Counted from the stretch's first letter, positions 1 through 8,207 are shown. The stretch is DNA of 32,434 nucleotides from an uncultured Chloroflexota bacterium (GCA_937120965.1 CAKZKA010000185.1:1-32434); one strand, 5' to 3'. Notes: generated from the sequence alone by a model not told the origin. Translations and numbers: made by a program.

Positions 1-55
1 GAAATGGGCCAACGAATGGGAAACGAATAAACGAATGCGCAAGGTGTGCCTGCCT

Positions 56-153
56 CTGAGGTGAACATAGCCCGCCCGCGGGGAGGGTTTGGGAGGGCGA
101 AGCCCTCCCAGGAACAAACATTTTCATTCTGGTGTTGTGCGGCGCAGTCGCAG
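56..153. repeat. Composite intergenic repeat, copy A
   Basis: The stretch opens with CTGAGGTGAACATA. It then carries a GGGAGGGC-GAA-GCCCTCCC hairpin (91-109), and closes with TTTTCATTCTGG followed by a GTGCGGCGCAGTCGCA hairpin-like tail. The same order of parts recurs at 1617-1763, 14110-14322 and 27066-27210, and in part at 23221-23461. In the better copies TGAAAATA at the start and TATTTTCA near the end form an 8-bp inverted repeat, as in a small non-autonomous element. Together with the palindrome at 205-237 it fills the space before the first gene; I see no coding signal in 1-286. Bases 12-36 also hold three ACGAAT motifs, of unknown meaning. Confidence 0.7.
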
Positions 154-204
154 GGATGACGACGCCCCTGCCTGCCGGGGCGCCGGGCGCCCCCACCAGC
201 GGTT

Positions 205-237
205 GAGAAATGGGAAACCCGGGGTTACCCATTTCTC
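205..237. repeat. Imperfect palindrome related to the GGGGAAACC family
   Basis: Arms GAGAAATGGG (205-214) and CCCATTTCTC (228-237) pair perfectly around a core resembling AAACCCGGGGTT. It is a diverged member of the 19-bp palindrome family found throughout the window. It lies about 50 bases before the ABC permease start, so it could form a hairpin in that gene's leader. Confidence 0.55.
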
Positions 238-286
238 TGCATCGGCCCTGGCAGCCGGATGCCTGCTACGAGGAGACAACCAGGCG

Positions 287-1537
287 ATGACCTTTCACGA
301 TATGCTGCAAACGGCCCTGGAGAACCTGGGCCGCCGTAAGGTACGCACCGCCCTGACCTCGACCGGCGTGATTGTTGGGATTCTGACCATTGTGACCATG
401 GTGTCGCTGGGCGTGGGGGTGCAGCGTGAGATTCGCGACCAGTTCGCCGCCCTGGGGCTGGAGAACGTGTTTGTGCGTCCCGGTCAGCCGCAGGAGCAGG
501 ACTTCTTCACCCAGTTCAGCGCCCCGACACCCGCTCAGCCGATCACCCCGGAGGTGGCAGCGCGCTGGAGGCAACTGCCCGGCGTGCGCGACGTGACCAC
601 GCGGGTGAACCTGGACCAGGTCACCACGCTGCTGGAATTGCCCGATGGGGGGACGCGGCGGGTGCGGGTCACCGGGTTGGACCTGATCGCCAACCCTTTT
701 CGGGCGCCGCCTGCGGCCCTGGCCGGCACCCTGGGCCCGCTCGAGCAGCCGGGTCAGGTGGTGCTGGCCGCAGGCGCCCTGCCGGCGGGCGCGCGCCCCG
801 AGGAACTGCTGGGCCAGGAGGTGGCAATCGTGCTGCGCAGCCCGCGGGGCGAAAGCGAACGCTTTCCGCTCACCGTGGTGGGCATCAGCGATGGAGCCGA
901 CAATGAAGTGCAGGCAACAACGGCAGATATGGCGGCGATGAAAGCCTGGTGGTTCAACGCTCCCGACTACCTGGAGCGTTACGGCTATGACGAAGCGGTG
1001 ATACGGGCCGGCGACGTCGCAGCGGCCGCGGAGATCGTGCGCGCGCTGCGGAGCGAGGGCTTCCGGGTGCAATCGCTCGAACTCATCCTGCAGCAGGCCA
1101 ACCGGGTCTTTGCAGTGATCAACGTCATGCTGGCGTCGGTGGGAGGGCTGGCGCTGTTCGTGGCAAGCCTGGGCATCGTCAACACCATGATCATGGCGAT
1201 CTACGAGCGCACCCGCGAGATCGGCACGTTGAAGGCCATCGGCGCCTCGCGCGGCGACATCCGCGGCATCTTCATGCTCGAAGCCGGGCTGATCGGGCTG
1301 ATCGGCGGCGCGCTGGGGATTCTTGGCGGCTGGCTGATCGGCATCCTGCTCAACCATATCATCAACTGGTACATCGCGCGCGAGCGCCTGCCGATCGAAG
1401 GCACCTTCTTCGTCACCCCCTGGTGGCTGGCCCTGGCCGCGCTGGGCTTTGCAGCTCTGGTGGGGATTGTGGCTGGCCTCTATCCCGCCGCCCGTGCCGC
1501 GCGCCTCGACCCCCTGGTGGCCCTGCGGTACGAGTAG
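287..1537 (+). CDS. ABC transporter permease, MacB/FtsX type
   Basis: Integral membrane permease subunit of a MacB/LolC-like ABC system, 416 residues. These subunits act with a cytoplasmic ATPase in exporting lipoproteins, peptides or antibiotics, or in envelope mechanotransmission. The sequence shows a first membrane helix at about residues 22-45, a large extracytoplasmic MacB_PCD-type domain to about 280, then three helices of an FtsX domain (about 283-310, 335-360, 385-410). The coupling stretch YERTREIGTLKAIGAS and the C-terminal PAARAARLDPLVALRYE are hallmarks of this family. The reading frame stays open upstream to 89, but that part is repeat sequence. ATG 287 is preferred because it follows AGGAG (271-275) and gives the usual MacB N-terminus. 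The ATPase gene is not visible and is expected left of the window. Substrate cannot be told. Confidence 0.93.
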   Translation: MTFHDMLQTALENLGRRKVRTALTSTGVIVGILTIVTMVSLGVGVQREIRDQFAALGLENVFVRPGQPQEQDFFTQFSAPTPAQPITPEVAARWRQLPGVRDVTTRVNLDQVTTLLELPDGGTRRVRVTGLDLIANPFRAPPAALAGTLGPLEQPGQVVLAAGALPAGARPEELLGQEVAIVLRSPRGESERFPLTVVGISDGADNEVQATTADMAAMKAWWFNAPDYLERYGYDEAVIRAGDVAAAAEIVRALRSEGFRVQSLELILQQANRVFAVINVMLASVGGLALFVASLGIVNTMIMAIYERTREIGTLKAIGASRGDIRGIFMLEAGLIGLIGGALGILGGWLIGILLNHIINWYIARERLPIEGTFFVTPWWLALAALGFAALVGIVAGLYPAARAARLDPLVALRYE

Positions 1538-1616
1538 GGCCAGAGCACTGGACCGGCTCCTGCGCTACCCCTGCGGCGCCGGTAGCCGATGACGCGTGTT
1601 CGCCACGTTCAGCACC

Positions 1617-1763
1617 CTGAGGTGAAAATAGCCCGCGCGCGGGAGGGTTTGGGAGGGTGAAGCCCTTCCAGGAACCAACCCGCCAGCGGGAAGGGTTTGG
1701 AAAGGCTTTGCCCTCCCAAGAACAATACTATTTTCATTCTAGCTTTGTGCGGCGCAGCCGCAT
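1617..1763. repeat. Composite intergenic repeat, copy B
   Basis: It starts CTGAGGTGAAAATA and contains two successive GGGAGGGTTTGGGAGGG-type hairpin modules. It ends ACTATTTTCATTCT followed by GTGCGGCGCAGCCGCAT. This copy shows the TGAAAATA/TATTTTCA inverted repeat intact. It lies 80 bases after the ABC permease stop. The duplicated inner module, compared with copy A, suggests the GC-rich core expands while the ends stay fixed. The 1538-2250 interval has no gene that I can support. Confidence 0.7.
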
Positions 1764-1783
1764 GGATTGCTGATGTGAAAATC

Positions 1784-1887
1784 GGGGGAAACCCGGTTTC
1801 CCCCTACCCCCGCCTACGGGATGGCAAGCCCTCCCAGGAGAAACCCTGTCTGCATCTTGTCAGAGAATGGGGAAACCGGGTTTCCTC
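1784..1887. repeat. Two copies of the 19-bp palindrome
   Basis: Positions 1784-1804 are a perfect palindrome with arms GGGGGAAACC and GGTTTCCCCC around a single C. Positions 1869-1887 are GGGGAAACCGGGTTTCCTC, one base off perfect. A further perfect 16-bp palindrome, CACCCTCCGGAGGGTG, follows at 1912-1927. These lie between the ABC permease 3' end and the dnaE promoter and could act as terminators of the former. None has a T-tract. Confidence 0.75.
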
Positions 1888-1967
1888 CTACCCCTGCCCG
1901 CCGGGGTAGCGCACCCTCCGGAGGGTGGGGGAGGTCTCTCAAACCCTGAGTTGATGCCTTTACACTC

Positions 1968-1995
1968 TTTACGCGCGCCTGGCCTGTGCTATAAT
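1968..1995 (+). promoter_or_regulatory. Predicted sigma-70 promoter of dnaE
   Basis: The -10 hexamer is a perfect TATAAT at 1990-1995. With a 16-base spacer the -35 is TTTACG (1968-1973). Transcription would start near 2002, leaving a leader of about 250 bases before the dnaE start codon. It lies in a locally AT-richer stretch right after the repeat block, as expected of a real promoter. Confidence 0.65.
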
Positions 1996-2218
1996 AGAAC
2001 CTGCATACCGAAAACCTGTTCGCACCACGCATTATGTTTATTCATGCCATTGTAATGCGGATCTGCTGACAGCGTATTGTGGAAAACATACGTTTTTCTT
2101 CTCTCCAGAACGTCCGGCCGTTGCATCAACTGTAAAGAATTTCTGGTACACCGGGCGTGTAGCCAGCCCGGGCGCAAGGCCCGGCGGCCTGCACAGGCCT
2201 GGAGTGCGTCACATCAGC

Positions 2219-2235
2219 GGCCCGCGGAGCGGGCC
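2219..2235 (+). other. Leader hairpin just before the dnaE ribosome-binding site
   Basis: GGCCCGC (2219-2225) pairs with GCGGGCC (2229-2235) over a GGA loop. It ends directly before GGGAG (2236-2240), the likely Shine-Dalgarno sequence of dnaE. The rest of the leader, about 2002-2218, has no recognised riboswitch and no convincing leader peptide. The hairpin could affect translation but there is no direct evidence. Confidence 0.35.
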
Positions 2236-2250
2236 GGGAGCGTGAGTGCT

Positions 2251-5200
2251 ATGAAGGACTTCGTCCACCTGCACGTCCACTCAGAGTACAGCCTGCTCGA
2301 CGGCTACGCCTCGACAGCGGCAATTGCCGCGCGGGCCGCCGAGCTAGGAATGGATAGCATTGCGCTCACCGATCACGGCGTGATGTACGGGGCGATCGAG
2401 TTCTACGAGGTGGCGAAGAAGGCCGGCATCAAGCCGATCATCGGCATGGAGGCCTACCTCGCCCCCGGATCGCGCAGCGACCCCATGGTTCGCGGCGGAA
2501 AGAACTACTACCATCTCCTGTTGCTTGCCAGAAACGAGACCGGCTATCGCAACCTGGTCCGGCTCACCACCCGCGCCCACCTCGATGGGATGGGCAAGGG
2601 CGTCTTTGCCCGCCCGCGGATTGACCGCGACTTGCTCGAACAGTACCACGAGGGGTTGATCGTTACCTCGTCGTGCATTGCCGGCGAGGTGATCAGCCAG
2701 ATCCAGGCCCACCAGGCTGATGAGGCGCGCCGGACGGCGGCCTATTTTCGCGATCTGCTGGGGCCGGAGAACTACTATCTGGAGTTGCAACTCCACGACA
2801 ATGCCCCTGAACTCGAGGCCATCAACGACGAACTGGTGCGCATCAGCCACGAGCTGGGCATCCCCATGGTGGTGACGAACGATACCCACTTTGTGCGCCC
2901 GGAGGATCGTGAGACCCAGCACATGGTTATGGCGATGGGCATGAACCTCACCTACCGTGAGTTCTGCGCCAGAGACTTTGCCATGGACGACAGCTACCAC
3001 ATTATGTCCGGCGAGGAGATGTGGGCGAAGTTCAAGCGCTACGGTACGGCGCCGCTGGAGAATACCCGCCGCATCGCCGAGTTGTGCAACCTGAAGCTGG
3101 AGTTCGGGCGCGTGCAGTTGCCGCAGTTCGATCTGCCCGAGGGGCACGACGCCGCTTCGTACCTGCGGCTGGTGTGCGAAGAGGGCTTGATGCGGCGCTT
3201 CAACGGCAACCCGCCCGAGCACTACGTCGCCCGCCTCCGTGACGAACTGGATGTGATCAACGCTACCGGCTTCCCCGACTACATGCTGATCGTCTGGGAT
3301 TACGTGAAATATGCCCGCTCGCGGGGCATCCCCTGCCTGCCGCGCGGCTCCGCCGGGGCCTCGCTGGTGCTCTACTGCCTGGGCATCACCGATGTGGACC
3401 CGGTGAAGAACAAGTTGCTCTTTGAGCGCTTCCTCTCCCGCGAGCGCCTGGAGATGCCCGATATTGATACCGATTTCGCCGACTCGCGCCGCCAGGAGGT
3501 CCTTGACTATTTGACCCACAAGTACGGGCGCGAGAATGTGGCGCAGATCATCACCTACGGCACTCTGGGGGCCAAGGCCGCCCTGCGCGATATGGGCCGC
3601 GTGCTCGATCTGCCGCTCAGCGAGGTGGATCGGGTCGCCAGGTTGATCCCCTCGCTGCCGGTGGGTATCACGATCGCCCAGGCCATGGAGCGGGTGCCGG
3701 AATTGAAGCAGATCTACGAGACCCAGCCTGAACTCCGCAGGTTGATCGATGCCGCGCAACGGGTCGAGGGGCGTATGCGCTCGGTGGGCACCCACGCCTG
3801 CGGCGTGGTGGTGAGCCGCACGCCGCTGGAAGAGATTGTGCCGCTCCAGCGCACCACGAAGGACGAAAACGCCCTGATGGCCGCCTACGAAGGCCCTACC
3901 CTCGCCAAAATGGGCCTGCTCAAGATGGATATCCTTGGCCTCACTAACCTCTCGGTGGTGGCCGAGGCGCTTATGTATATCGAGCAGACCACCGGGCGGC
4001 GCATGTGGCTCGATGATATTCCCACCAATGACCCCAAAGTCTTTGAGAGTCTCAGCCGCGGCGAAACCAGAAATGTCTTCCAACTGGAGTCGCCGGGCAT
4101 GACCCGCTACCTCATGCAGTTGAAACCCACCCGCGTCGAGGATCTCTATGCGATGGTGGCCCTCTACCGCCCCGGCCCGCTCGAGCAGATCCCGGTCTAT
4201 ATCCACAATAAGCACCATCCTGACCAGATCCGCTACCTCCACCCGATTCTCGAGCCGATCCTCGAGGATACCTACGGGGTAATTGTCTACCAGGAGCAGA
4301 TTATGCAGTTGCTCCAGACGGTGGCCGATTATACCCTGGGCCAGGCGTACATCGTTATCAAGGCGATTAGCAAGAAGAATAAGGCCCTGATGGCCGAGCA
4401 CGAGGCGATCTTCAAAACGGGGTGCCTCAACCGGGGTATCAGCCAGGAGATCGCCGACCAGTTGTGGGAATTGATTCTGCCCTTCGCCGGCTATTCCTTC
4501 AACCGCCCCCACGCCACGCTCTACGGTTTGCTCAGCTATCAGACCTGCTGGCTGAAGGTGAATTACCCGGTGGAGTATATGGCCGCCGTGCTCACCGGCG
4601 CTGGCGGCGCGCTCGAAGATGTGACCAAGGGCGCCCTCGAGGCGCGCCGGCTCGGAGTGGCAGTGCTCGGCCCCGATGTGAATCGCTCGCGCAAGGGCTT
4701 TACCATCGAACCCCTCGACCCCGGCCAGCCCCTGCCGCCCGATGTGCTCCACCAACGCGGTATTCGCTTCGGCCTGGCGGCGATCAAGAATGTGGGCGAA
4801 GGCCCCGTTGAGGCGATTATCGCCGAACGTGAGGCTAATGGCCCCTTCCAGTCGCTCGAGGATCTCTGCGCGCGAGTGGACCGCCACGCCCTCAATAAGC
4901 GCCTCCTGGAGAGCCTGATCAAGGCCGGCGCGCTTGACTCCCTCCCCGGCTCCCGCCGTCAGAAACTGGCCATTCTGGACCAGGCGGTAAGCGCCGCCGC
5001 GGAGGCCCAGAAGGCGCGCGATGTTGGTCAGAGTTCTCTGTTCGATGTCTTTGGCGAGCAGAGCGACGGGGTGGCTGGCCTGCACGTCCCGCGTATCCCT
5101 ATGCCTTCCATTCCTGCCACGGCTGCCGATAAAAAAGAAGAACTGCTCTGGGAGAAAGAACTGCTTGGCCTTACCCTCTCCGAAGATCCGATTGCCAGGG

Positions 5201-6015
5201 CGCTCGAAGGGATGGATCGCGCCGGGGTGAGTAATCTGGGCGATATTACCGAGGAGAGCGTCAGTACGCTGATGACTTTCCTCGGGGTGCTGAGCGGCGT
5301 CCGTCGCATCACCACCAGGAAGGGTGAGGCGATGCTGGTCGCTACGCTTGAGGATCTCACCGGCGCGATCGAACTGGTGGCCTTCCCCAAGTCGCTGGCG
5401 AAGTACGGCGATCTGCTGCGCGATGATGCCGTGGTGAAGGTCACCGCGCGGGTGGATAACCGCCGCGATACGACCCAACTGGTGGTCGAGACGGTTGAGG
5501 CGGCTACCGCCCTGGCGCCCCTGGACGAGCCAGCGCCGGCTGTGAGCGAGATGGACCTTGAAGGGCTTGGGGATCTGCCGGAGCCTGCGCCGCCTGCCCC
5601 GAACCTGGAGCCGGCGCCTGTCGTGACCCCGCCCATTGCCCCGACGCCTGTGGCGACCGCGGCGCCCGTGCGCGCCCGGCGGCAGGTGAAACTCAACCCC
5701 AACGGTCACGGAGGAGGGAGCGCTATGAGTGGGAATGGCCATCACCACGAGATACCCGCCCGCTCGCCCGCCGCCGGGCGCATGCTGCGGCTCTACCTGC
5801 CCCGCACCGGCGACCACGAAGGCGATGTGCGGCGCATGCAGGACGTGTACAGCGTGCTCCGCGATAGCAGCGGCCCCGACCAGGTGACGCTCTACCTGCC
5901 GAACGGTGTGGGTACGGTGGTCCTCGAATCGCAGCACACGATCGCCGTATCGCCGGCGTTACTCGAGGCGCTGCGGCAGGTGCTGGGGCCGGAACGGGTG
6001 GTGGTGGAGGGGTAA
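2251..6015 (+). CDS. dnaE: DNA polymerase III subunit alpha
   Basis: Replicative polymerase catalytic subunit, 1254 residues. An N-terminal PHP domain (about 1-210) begins MKDFVHLHVHSEYSLLDGY with the metal-binding HxH. The palm carries PDIDTDF, with D404 and D406 matching E. coli D401 and D403, and KMDILGL with D560 matching the third catalytic aspartate. Helix-hairpin-helix and beta-clamp regions follow, then an OB fold at about 1000-1085. A Pro/Ala-rich linker (about 1090-1165) leads to a C-terminal domain of about 90 residues beginning near RMLRLYLPRTGDHEGD. The frame is open upstream to 2077, but ATG 2251 is the family start and has GGGAG 10 bases before it. The TAA stop directly abuts a 102-bp repeat. 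No neighbouring gene is a replication partner. Confidence 0.97.
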   Translation: MKDFVHLHVHSEYSLLDGYASTAAIAARAAELGMDSIALTDHGVMYGAIEFYEVAKKAGIKPIIGMEAYLAPGSRSDPMVRGGKNYYHLLLLARNETGYRNLVRLTTRAHLDGMGKGVFARPRIDRDLLEQYHEGLIVTSSCIAGEVISQIQAHQADEARRTAAYFRDLLGPENYYLELQLHDNAPELEAINDELVRISHELGIPMVVTNDTHFVRPEDRETQHMVMAMGMNLTYREFCARDFAMDDSYHIMSGEEMWAKFKRYGTAPLENTRRIAELCNLKLEFGRVQLPQFDLPEGHDAASYLRLVCEEGLMRRFNGNPPEHYVARLRDELDVINATGFPDYMLIVWDYVKYARSRGIPCLPRGSAGASLVLYCLGITDVDPVKNKLLFERFLSRERLEMPDIDTDFADSRRQEVLDYLTHKYGRENVAQIITYGTLGAKAALRDMGRVLDLPLSEVDRVARLIPSLPVGITIAQAMERVPELKQIYETQPELRRLIDAAQRVEGRMRSVGTHACGVVVSRTPLEEIVPLQRTTKDENALMAAYEGPTLAKMGLLKMDILGLTNLSVVAEALMYIEQTTGRRMWLDDIPTNDPKVFESLSRGETRNVFQLESPGMTRYLMQLKPTRVEDLYAMVALYRPGPLEQIPVYIHNKHHPDQIRYLHPILEPILEDTYGVIVYQEQIMQLLQTVADYTLGQAYIVIKAISKKNKALMAEHEAIFKTGCLNRGISQEIADQLWELILPFAGYSFNRPHATLYGLLSYQTCWLKVNYPVEYMAAVLTGAGGALEDVTKGALEARRLGVAVLGPDVNRSRKGFTIEPLDPGQPLPPDVLHQRGIRFGLAAIKNVGEGPVEAIIAEREANGPFQSLEDLCARVDRHALNKRLLESLIKAGALDSLPGSRRQKLAILDQAVSAAAEAQKARDVGQSSLFDVFGEQSDGVAGLHVPRIPMPSIPATAADKKEELLWEKELLGLTLSEDPIARALEGMDRAGVSNLGDITEESVSTLMTFLGVLSGVRRITTRKGEAMLVATLEDLTGAIELVAFPKSLAKYGDLLRDDAVVKVTARVDNRRDTTQLVVETVEAATALAPLDEPAPAVSEMDLEGLGDLPEPAPPAPNLEPAPVVTPPIAPTPVATAAPVRARRQVKLNPNGHGGGSAMSGNGHHHEIPARSPAAGRMLRLYLPRTGDHEGDVRRMQDVYSVLRDSSGPDQVTLYLPNGVGTVVLESQHTIAVSPALLEALRQVLGPERVVVEG

Positions 6016-6117
6016 TACCATTTTGGATTTTAGATTCTGGATTGTGGATTGCCACGCTGGGCAGCACAACGCCTGAAATCGCTTCAGGCAATGCGGCATC
6101 ATCAACGGTAATTGGTA
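6016..6117 (+). mobile_element. 102-bp MITE-like element, copy 1
   Basis: The element runs from TACCATTTTGG to GTAATTGGTA, with TACCA/TGGTA terminal inverted repeats. It is flanked on both sides by TAA (6013-6015, the dnaE stop codon, and 6118-6120), which looks like a 3-bp target duplication. Internally it has a 7-bp hairpin, GCCTGAA (6071-6077) with TTCAGGC (6083-6089). Copy 3 (28931-29032, opposite orientation) differs at 11 of 102 positions by hand count. Copy 2 (17799-17900) shares the outer parts. It has no coding capacity, so it would depend on a transposase elsewhere, if it moves at all. Confidence 0.75.
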
Positions 6118-6214
6118 TAAGCGCCCGGAGAAGGGATGGGGTGGTGAACCCCTTGCAGGTGTAGAGTTTTTGGCGGATGGCCTCCTGATGCGCTGCTGGT
6201 CCTCACCCCCCCAT

Positions 6215-6245
6215 CCCCCCTCTCCACCTACGGTGGAGAGGGGGG
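6215..6245. terminator. Perfect 14-bp hairpin between convergent genes
   Basis: CCCCCCTCTCCACC (6215-6228) pairs perfectly with 6232-6245 over a TAC loop. It lies between the 3' ends of dnaE and the convergent gene ending at 6483, so it could end transcription from either side. There is no T-tract, so intrinsic termination is uncertain. Confidence 0.5.
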
Positions 6246-6339
6246 CGGGAGTTGGCGTTACGATGCACTTCCCCAATGTTCATATCAGCTCCGGCATCTC
6301 CACGTGGAGAGGGGGGCGGGAGTTGGCGTTACGATGCAC
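6233..6339. repeat. 36-bp direct repeat, two copies 71 bp apart
   Basis: The 36 bases at 6233-6268 recur without change at 6304-6339. The repeat begins GTGGAGAGGGGGGCGGG and ends TTACGATGCAC. The first copy overlaps the right arm of the 6215-6245 hairpin, while the second has lost the matching left arm. This is most simply read as a partial duplication of a hairpin element. Confidence 0.8.
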
Positions 6340-6374
6340 CGGCTCCGCTGACCTAGCGCAACGACAGATTCTGA

Positions 6375-6399
6375 CCCTCTCCCCTGGCAGGGGAGAGGG
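6375..6399. terminator. CCCTCTCCCC hairpin in convergent interval
   Basis: CCCTCTCCCC (6375-6384) and GGGGAGAGGG (6390-6399) form a perfect 10-bp stem, or 11 bp if the T/A beside the loop pair. It is a second strong hairpin in the 467-base gap between dnaE and the gene ending at 6483. That gap otherwise holds only repeats. Confidence 0.45.
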
Positions 6400-6459
6400 T
6401 AGGGGGTGGGGTATGCGGGACCCGGGGGTTGCGCCCCAAAAACTCTCCACTTGAGAGGT

Positions 6460-6478
6460 GGAGAACCCCGGGTTCCCC
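6460..6478. repeat. Palindrome variant GGAGAACCCCGGGTTCCCC
   Basis: This is a variant of the 19-bp palindrome in which AAACC/GGTTT is replaced by AACCC/GGGTT, identical in its core to 30628-30646. It ends 4 bases from the stop codon of the minus-strand gene at 6483. It could therefore form a hairpin at the very end of that mRNA. Confidence 0.65.
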
Positions 6479-6482
6479 GGTG

Positions 6483-7880
6483 TCAGGGCAATTCTTCCAG
6501 GCGGAAGTTATCGAAGCGCGCGCGAACACCGGAGGTGTCTGCACCCTGAATGACCAGCCCCGCTCGCCCGTGCAGGCTGACGCCGTCGGTAAACTCGAGT
6601 TCGGCCAGCACCTCGTCGTTAATGCTGATCGCCAGCCGCCGGTCGCGCACTTCGAGCTTGATCCGATTGGTGACGTTGAGGCCGGTACGCACCACGGGCG
6701 CCGCAACCGGGGGAATGACCAGGCCGCTATCGGCGCCGTTTCGGTAGAGCATGTAGCCGCCCTCGGGAAAGACGATCAGCGCGAAGAAGTTGAAGGCGGC
6801 ATCGTCGCCGAACATCAGGCCGTAGCCGCTGCCTCCGCCCTCTCCCTCCACCATCGTCGCGTCCACCTCCAGCACAAAGTCGCCCTCGACCCGTGAGGAG
6901 CCAACCGGCAGCGGTTGCTGCCACGACACCACCTGGCCGCCCACAAAGACTTCGTAGGCCTCCTGCACAACGGTGGCCCCGCCGATGCTCCACTGCGCGC
7001 GCTCAGGATTGCTGAAATCCTCACGCATATCGATCCATTCGTCGCGTGGCGCATCAATGATGGGTGCCACCGCGCCCTCGATATTGTCGAAACGTACCGT
7101 CAGATCACCCTGGTCGAACGTTACCAGACCCAGGGTAAGCTGGCCGACCTGCTGGCGCTCGTCGGTGTACTCCAGCACCTGCTCACCGTTGATGAAGCCC
7201 CGGATGGACGCGCCCTCGGCGACCACCTGCAGCCGGTTGCTCACCCCCAGGCCCCTGCGGATACGCGGGTCGCGGGTCCAGGGCACGAGGGAAGTGTAGG
7301 TCTCATCGCGCACCTGGGCAAGCCGGAAGTAGCCGGAGGGGCTGATCGAGAAGAGCAGGTGGTCATCAGGGGCGGCCTGGCGGAAGCGAATGCCGATCTC
7401 GGAGGTAAGGTCGCCGCTGACCGGCAGCACGTCTACGGCCATGTCGAAGTCGCGCACATCGGGCACGCCCAGGTAGAGACCGTAGGAGTCGAAGTGCGGC
7501 AGTTCGAGCGTTAGCTCGTAGGCGCCGCCGCTGATGCGGGTCTGCGAGCGATCCCAGCGGTTGGAGGGCTGGCTGAAATCGTCACTGATCGCCACGGGAC
7601 CATCGGGCACGGCAACGAACTTGTTGGGGCCCTCAGGCGGCGGGCCGACCTGGCCGACGGTGAGCGAGGCCAGCCGGCCCCGCAACACCGGGTTGGTGAG
7701 GACCACCAGGAGCAGGCCGATACCGGCGACGACGACAAAGGCGCTCAGGGCCGCGGCCAGGAGGATCAGCAGGCGTCGGCGGCCACGCGGCTCAGGTGGT
7801 GAGGGTGGCGATGCCTGCCAGGTCGGGCCAGGGGGCTGGCTCTCGACCGGCGGAGGCAGGGAAGTCTCGGGATCGGACAT
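6483..7880 (-). CDS. Membrane-anchored protein with two lectin-like (LamG/DUF1080-type) domains
   Basis: A 465-residue protein of unknown specific role. The first 35 residues are Pro-rich and cytoplasmic (MSDPETSLPPPVESQ...). RRR and one hydrophobic helix (about 36-61) follow, then an extracytoplasmic region with two similar jelly-roll-like halves. Each half opens with an acidic-aromatic motif (SDDFSQPSNRWD near 100, REDFSNPERAQWS near 285) and carries a closing INGEQVLEY or INDEVLAELEF strand followed by VRFDN or ARFDN. Such repeats resemble LamG or DUF1080 carbohydrate-binding folds; binding of glycans at the cell surface is inference. The start is ATG 7880 with GGAGAG just upstream (7884-7889). 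Longer upstream reading is repeat-derived. Only about 40 bases separate the start from an 80-bp tandem array, so its promoter must be in or beyond that array. Confidence 0.85.
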   Translation of the reverse strand: MSDPETSLPPPVESQPPGPTWQASPPSPPEPRGRRRLLILLAAALSAFVVVAGIGLLLVVLTNPVLRGRLASLTVGQVGPPPEGPNKFVAVPDGPVAISDDFSQPSNRWDRSQTRISGGAYELTLELPHFDSYGLYLGVPDVRDFDMAVDVLPVSGDLTSEIGIRFRQAAPDDHLLFSISPSGYFRLAQVRDETYTSLVPWTRDPRIRRGLGVSNRLQVVAEGASIRGFINGEQVLEYTDERQQVGQLTLGLVTFDQGDLTVRFDNIEGAVAPIIDAPRDEWIDMREDFSNPERAQWSIGGATVVQEAYEVFVGGQVVSWQQPLPVGSSRVEGDFVLEVDATMVEGEGGGSGYGLMFGDDAAFNFFALIVFPEGGYMLYRNGADSGLVIPPVAAPVVRTGLNVTNRIKLEVRDRRLAISINDEVLAELEFTDGVSLHGRAGLVIQGADTSGVRARFDNFRLEELP

Positions 7881-7938
7881 TGGTCTCTCCACGTACCACG
7901 AGTACGTAACTAACGATTCCTCCCGGAGGGAGGGGAAT

Positions 7939-8207
7939 GGGGAAACCCGGTTTCCCCATATGAGCAAGTCTCCAGGGAGGGCTGTGCCCTCCCAAACCCT
8001 CCCCACAGGGAGGGGGATGGGGAAACCCGGTTTCCCCATATGCATATGAGCAAGTCTCCAGGGAGGGCTGTGCCCTCCCAAACCCTCCCCATGGGGAGGG
8101 GAATGGGGAAACCCGGTTTCCCCATATGAGCAAGTCTCCAGGGAGGGCTGTGCCCTCCCAAACCCTCCCCACAGGGAGGGGGATGGGGAAACCCGGTTTC
8201 CCCATAC
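7939..8207. repeat. Tandem array of about 80-bp units, each with two hairpins
   Basis: The 19-mer GGGGAAACCCGGTTTCCCC occurs at 7939-7957, 8019-8037, 8105-8123 and 8185-8203, with spacings of 80, 86 and 80 bases. The 86-base unit has an extra TGCATA. Between successive copies lies AGCAAGTCTCCAGGGAGGGC with its partner GCCCTCCC, a second hairpin, then a variable CCCCACAGGGAGGGG or CCCCATGGGGAGGGG. The array separates the 3' end of prmA (stop at 8215) from the 5' end of the lectin-like gene. The near identity of units implies recent expansion or gene-conversion-like homogenisation. Confidence 0.9.

Noticed and set aside
89-286. An N-terminal extension of the ABC permease
   Set aside because: The upstream frame is made of composite repeat and palindrome sequence; the family N-terminus and an AGGAG site begin the gene at 287.
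2074-2090. TGTGGAAAAC as a DnaA box near dnaE
   Set aside because: It matches the DnaA-box consensus only partly, and no cluster of boxes or origin-type AT-rich unwinding region is present.
2077-2250. A 58-residue N-terminal extension of DnaE
   Set aside because: PHP-type DnaE proteins begin at MKDFVHLHVHSEY; the upstream frame lacks a ribosome-binding site and includes the GC hairpin leader.
2344-5937. A 1197-codon open frame antisense to dnaE
   Set aside because: Long antisense frames are expected in GC-rich coding DNA. The protein is His/Gln/Arg-rich without domain motifs, while the plus strand encodes an unmistakable polymerase.
7939-8207. Possible CRISPR array (regular palindromic repeats)
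   Set aside because: The intervening sequences are themselves repeated, not unique spacers, and no cas gene is present.
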